DNA from: Acanthamoeba castellanii str. Neff
Taxonomy: Eukaryota; Discosea; Longamoebia; Acanthamoebidae
Direction: 5' to 3'
NCBI RefSeq assembly: GCF_000313135.1
Contig: NW_004457692.1
Coordinates: forward strand, 5,862-19,875
DNA length: 14,014 nt
In this document: positions 13,001 to 14,014 of the stretch, one piece after another
Numbering within the stretch: position 1 is the first letter of the stretch
Layout: each line of letters starts with the position of its first letter
The notes under the pieces: model-generated
The model's database searches: none
The model's input: only the letters and a program-made list of their open reading frames with translations
What the model was told of the DNA's origin: nothing
Program-made: the position numbers and the translations under genes

Positions 13001-14014
13001 CACACGGTGCTCGCCCAGGGCATCGACGACCCCTTCTTCTGCGACACCCACACCGACCAGCTCAAGGCCGGTACACATCACCCATACACACGACAAGACG
13101 CGGCAGTTGTGGTGACCACTGCGGTGGTGGTGGGGCGATCGCAGGGGTGATGACAAGGTCGCTCAAGCCGTGGCGAAAGGTGGGCAACGTGCCGCGCCAG
13201 TTCGCCCTCTCGAGCGTGAGCGTGGGCGAGGCCGAGTGCGTGAGCTCGGTGAGCGTCAACGTGGTGCTGGTGCACAACGCGCCCGACGACGTCCGCATCA
13301 CGCTCACGCGCGTGGGCAAGCAGAGCGCAGCGCCTCGGGCCACCAACATCAGCACCACCATCGTCCTCAAGGACTTTGGCAGTACGCGCACCCCACCCAC
13401 CACACCTTTTTCTTCATTTTCACTTTCTTTTCTTTTCTGCTTTGTTGTGAAATCTGTGGCGCTGTTGTTTGAGCTTTTGTTGTTTGTTAATATATATACG
13501 TATATATATCTTTATTCAATGCGTATGCATATATTATATGAATATACGCAGCCGCCACCATGCCCCAGGAAATCACGTTCAGAACGGTGCCGGGGCTGAG
13601 CGCGTTGGCGGGCCGGCCTGTGCGGGCCGACTGGGTGCTCGACGTCCAACAGCGAGCGGGCTCCACGGGCAAGGGTTTCGTGCGCGACTGGGGGCTCAAC
13701 GTTGCCTCTGACAACTGCCTCAATCTTGAAGGTATTCACACCTCACAGCCCCCCCTCTCAGCCGCCATCACCACGCCTGTAAATCTTTTAACCCGGGTGG
13801 TGGTGGTGGTGGTGGGGTGGTGGTCGTGGTGGTGGTGGTCGTGGTGGTGGTGGCAATCATTGTGACGGTGCAGGCGGCCCTGCGATCTGCGGCTTCGGTC
13901 CAGGGCAGCTGTTCGCGCGCGGCGCCACCGACGACGACGACGTGCACCTGGAGTGCCCCGCCGGCGGCATCATCACCGAGATCGTGTGGGCGCGCTACGG
14001 CCGCATCGAGGGCT
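9901..14014 (+). CDS. Gene 2: tandem paralogue of gene 1, 5' end of a giant secreted multidomain protein, 3'-partial
   Basis: Inferred exons: 9901-10082, 10194-10581, 10758-10935, 11139-11366, 11544-11709, 11891-12350, 12537-13070 (contains a frame break), 13145-13381, 13552-13731, 13874->14014. About 897 residues are visible. ATG 9901 has A at -3 and G at +4 and opens a signal peptide; ATG 9925 in the same frame is possible. Domains in order: signal peptide, unassigned beta-rich domain, TIG-like, EGF-like, long unassigned region, P-like domain, start of SUEL lectin. The last three exons match the first three exons of gene 1 in sequence, intron position and phase. The frame changes between 12738 and 12770 with no usable intron. 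The first intron could alternatively run from the GT at 10057 to the AG at 10173. Role inferred: surface adhesion or recognition. Confidence 0.75.
10030..10581 (+). other. Unassigned N-terminal ectodomain, gene 2
   Basis: Begins DDYTVTVTKVQISDWC and continues LDWTDADEEWAWNFIVDGES, with later WEADFTTQSSQLTLKIDAWE and QEANWTKSMTFAYTDN. It is an alternating beta-strand pattern with several Trp and at least four Cys. I recognise no family. An intron (10083-10193) with CAA/ACC repeats interrupts it; it is 111 nt and stop-free, so retention would not break the frame. Confidence 0.45.
10599..10672 (+). repeat. C-rich intronic tract (G-quadruplex candidate on the minus strand)
   Basis: In intron 10582-10757. 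Many CCC/CCCC/CCCCC runs are separated by one to a few bases. The template strand therefore has more than four G-runs of three or longer with very short loops. Confidence 0.8.
10758..11257 (+). other. TIG/IPT-like domain, gene 2
   Basis: Split by the intron 10936-11138. It reads PRITAATIVLAGGIPRLRIS then GKEL, followed by VVQVTADGGGGSTTGC, then AVQITCDLV and LDLQVQVQTRFG. This fits the TIG pattern of an opening P-x-I strand, a G-x-x-L-x-I-x-G strand, a variable loop with a Cys, and an I-x-C-x-L strand. TIG domains next to EGF domains are typical of amoebozoan surface adhesion proteins. Confidence 0.55.
10945..11102 (+). repeat. (CGACA)n intronic minisatellite
   Basis: Intron 10936-11138, the longest here at 203 nt. 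It consists of CGACA units with periodic CCAACGACA variants, the same motif as in intron 6243-6329 of gene 1. Confidence 0.9.
11261..11359 (+). other. EGF-like domain, gene 2
   Basis: Six Cys with EGF spacing: C-x3-C-x5-C-x10-C-x-C-x8-C. The core is CGQECQNGGEC and the end is CVCPELYYGDWC. The NGG turn and the aromatic-G-x-x-C ending are classic. It lies entirely within exon 11139-11366. Confidence 0.88.
11490..11541 (+). repeat. GTGTGTCGTC intronic repeat
   Basis: Final part of intron 11367-11543 (177 nt, stop-free). About three GTGTGTCGTC-like units run into the CAG acceptor. Confidence 0.75.
11738..11848 (+). repeat. CAC-rich intronic repeat
   Basis: Intron 11710-11890. CCACGACCA units pass into CACCACGCA units, then a CA-rich tract before the acceptor. 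Confidence 0.85.
12387..12484 (+). repeat. (GT)n with CCGTGT interruptions, intronic
   Basis: Intron 12351-12536, 186 nt and stop-free in the coding frame. Long GT runs follow a CTCT-rich start. The acceptor TGTCAG at 12536 has only a weak pyrimidine tract. Confidence 0.8.
12738..12770 (+). other. Frame break in exon 12537-13070, gene 2
   Basis: Upstream coding (KQELMFDVQG) and downstream coding (MSASSISWADSLRDREAALP) are in different frames. A GTATGG at 12739 could be a donor, but no AG follows in the right phase before the downstream coding begins. A missing base in this GC-rich stretch is the simplest explanation; an unusual short intron is the alternative. Confidence 0.6.
13145..13731 (+). 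other. P-like domain (proprotein convertase P type), complete copy, gene 2
   Basis: Spans exons 13145-13381 and 13552-13731. It reads VSSVSVNVVLVHNAPDDVRI, TLTRVGKQ, TTIVLKDFG, LAGRPVRADWVLDVQQRAGS and GFVRDWGLNVASDNC. This follows the P-domain order: an H-x-x-x-x-D-x-x-I-x-L strand pair, a G-x-x-x-T/I-x-L-x-D turn, then W-x-L-x-V-x-D and W-x-L-x-V. It is the intact version of the half domain at the start of gene 1. Confidence 0.65.
13490..13509. repeat. 20-bp AT-rich perfect palindrome in intron
   Basis: ATATATATACGTATATATAT reads the same on both strands. It sits in the AT-rich half of intron 13382-13551; the homologous intron 48-148 of gene 1 lacks it. Confidence 0.85.
13797..13855 (+). 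repeat. GGT-rich intronic repeat
   Basis: Intron 13732-13873 of gene 2, GTGGTG and GTCGTGG units. The matching intron in gene 1 (338-431) has no such tract and is AT-rich, so the repeat arose or was lost after the duplication. Confidence 0.85.
13874..14014 (+). other. SUEL-type lectin domain, N-terminal part, gene 2
   Basis: Reads GPAICGFGPGQLFARGATDD then VHLECPAGGIITEIVWARYG and RIEG before the window ends. The L-x-C-P-x-G-x-I...I-x-x-x-x-Y-G-R core is the SUEL hallmark and is intact, unlike the gene 1 copy. Confidence 0.75.

Larger units (their letters stand above)
11544..13144 (+). other. Unassigned ectodomain region, gene 2
   Basis: Exons 11544-11709, 11891-12350 and 12537-13070. Coding is supported by phase agreement and codon use, but no family is recognised. 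Segments include ETETVIALEGRVIPELTLAM, VVWEGPVVPTGGRFVAQSD and CAYYEFTMTFLFSGTYRATV, suggesting carbohydrate-binding-like or E-set beta-sandwiches. No subtilisin-type catalytic motif (such as GTSMA) is visible, although a P-like domain follows. Confidence 0.45.
13335..14014 (+). repeat. Paralogous repeat of window start (1-578)
   Basis: Three exons are shared with gene 1. Exon segment 13336-13381 differs from 2-47 by one base, and the match runs about 12 nt into the intron. Exon 13552-13731 is clearly diverged from 149-337. The segment 13882-14014 is identical to 443-578 except for three single-base insertions in the latter. The introns between differ in length (170 versus 101, 142 versus 94) and sequence. 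The offset grows from 13,334 to about 13,440. Confidence 0.9.

Noticed and set aside
13145..13731. Active subtilisin-type protease upstream of the P-like domain
   Set aside because: No catalytic Asp, His or Ser motif of that family is visible in the preceding exons of gene 2.
91..13739. Minus-strand open frames throughout, some over 250 residues (for example 3025-3882, 4793-5668, 8645-9733, 11706-12527)
   Set aside because: They are antisense shadows of GC-rich plus-strand exons or run through repeats, with Arg/His/Ala-rich composition, no domains and no splice logic.
1..14014. tRNA or rRNA genes
   Set aside because: No cloverleaf core or rRNA-like segment was noticed; no covariance search could be run.

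Overview
The window looks like nuclear DNA from a GC-rich, intron-dense free-living amoeba. Acanthamoeba is my best guess. The grounds are GC-rich exons with G/C-ending codons, short introns (74-203 nt) packed with microsatellites, and extracellular domain types common in amoebozoan surface proteins. No bacterial operon features are present. All credible coding sequence is on the plus strand.

Two giant, multi-exon, head-to-tail paralogous genes fill the window. Gene 1 enters from the left already inside its coding region and stops at 9391. I reconstruct 17 exons and 16 introns, giving about 2,530 residues. In order it carries the C-terminal half of a proprotein-convertase P-like domain, a SUEL-type galactose-binding lectin domain, an FG-GAP/VCBS beta-propeller-like region, a long stretch I cannot assign, one or two CARDB-like beta-sandwiches, Cys-rich CGVCGG modules, three cupredoxin-like modules that lack copper-ligand residues, and a C-terminal membrane helix with a four-residue tail. 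An intergenic spacer of about 509 nt (9392-9900) follows.

Gene 2 starts at 9901 with a signal peptide and runs off the right edge. It carries an unassigned N-terminal domain, a TIG/IPT-like domain, one EGF-like domain, a second long unassigned stretch, a complete P-like domain and the start of the same SUEL lectin domain. Its last exons (13145-14014) are homologous to the first exons of gene 1, at the same intron positions and phases. The window is therefore about one unit (~13.4 kb) of a tandem duplication. Joining the gene 2 N-terminus to the gene 1 C-terminus predicts a family protein of about 3,300 residues: a secreted, membrane-anchored, probably adhesive cell-surface protein with sugar-binding and Ca-binding modules.

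The coding sequence contains several apparent one-base indels: three near 516-572 in the gene 1 lectin exon, one near 7620 in the Cys-rich array, and one between 12738 and 12770 in gene 2. Either the assembly has errors here or the genes are decaying. Exon boundaries were inferred by hand from frame, phase, GT..CAG borders and homology. The sum of exon lengths is divisible by three only when the indels are allowed for, which supports the model as a whole but does not prove each junction.
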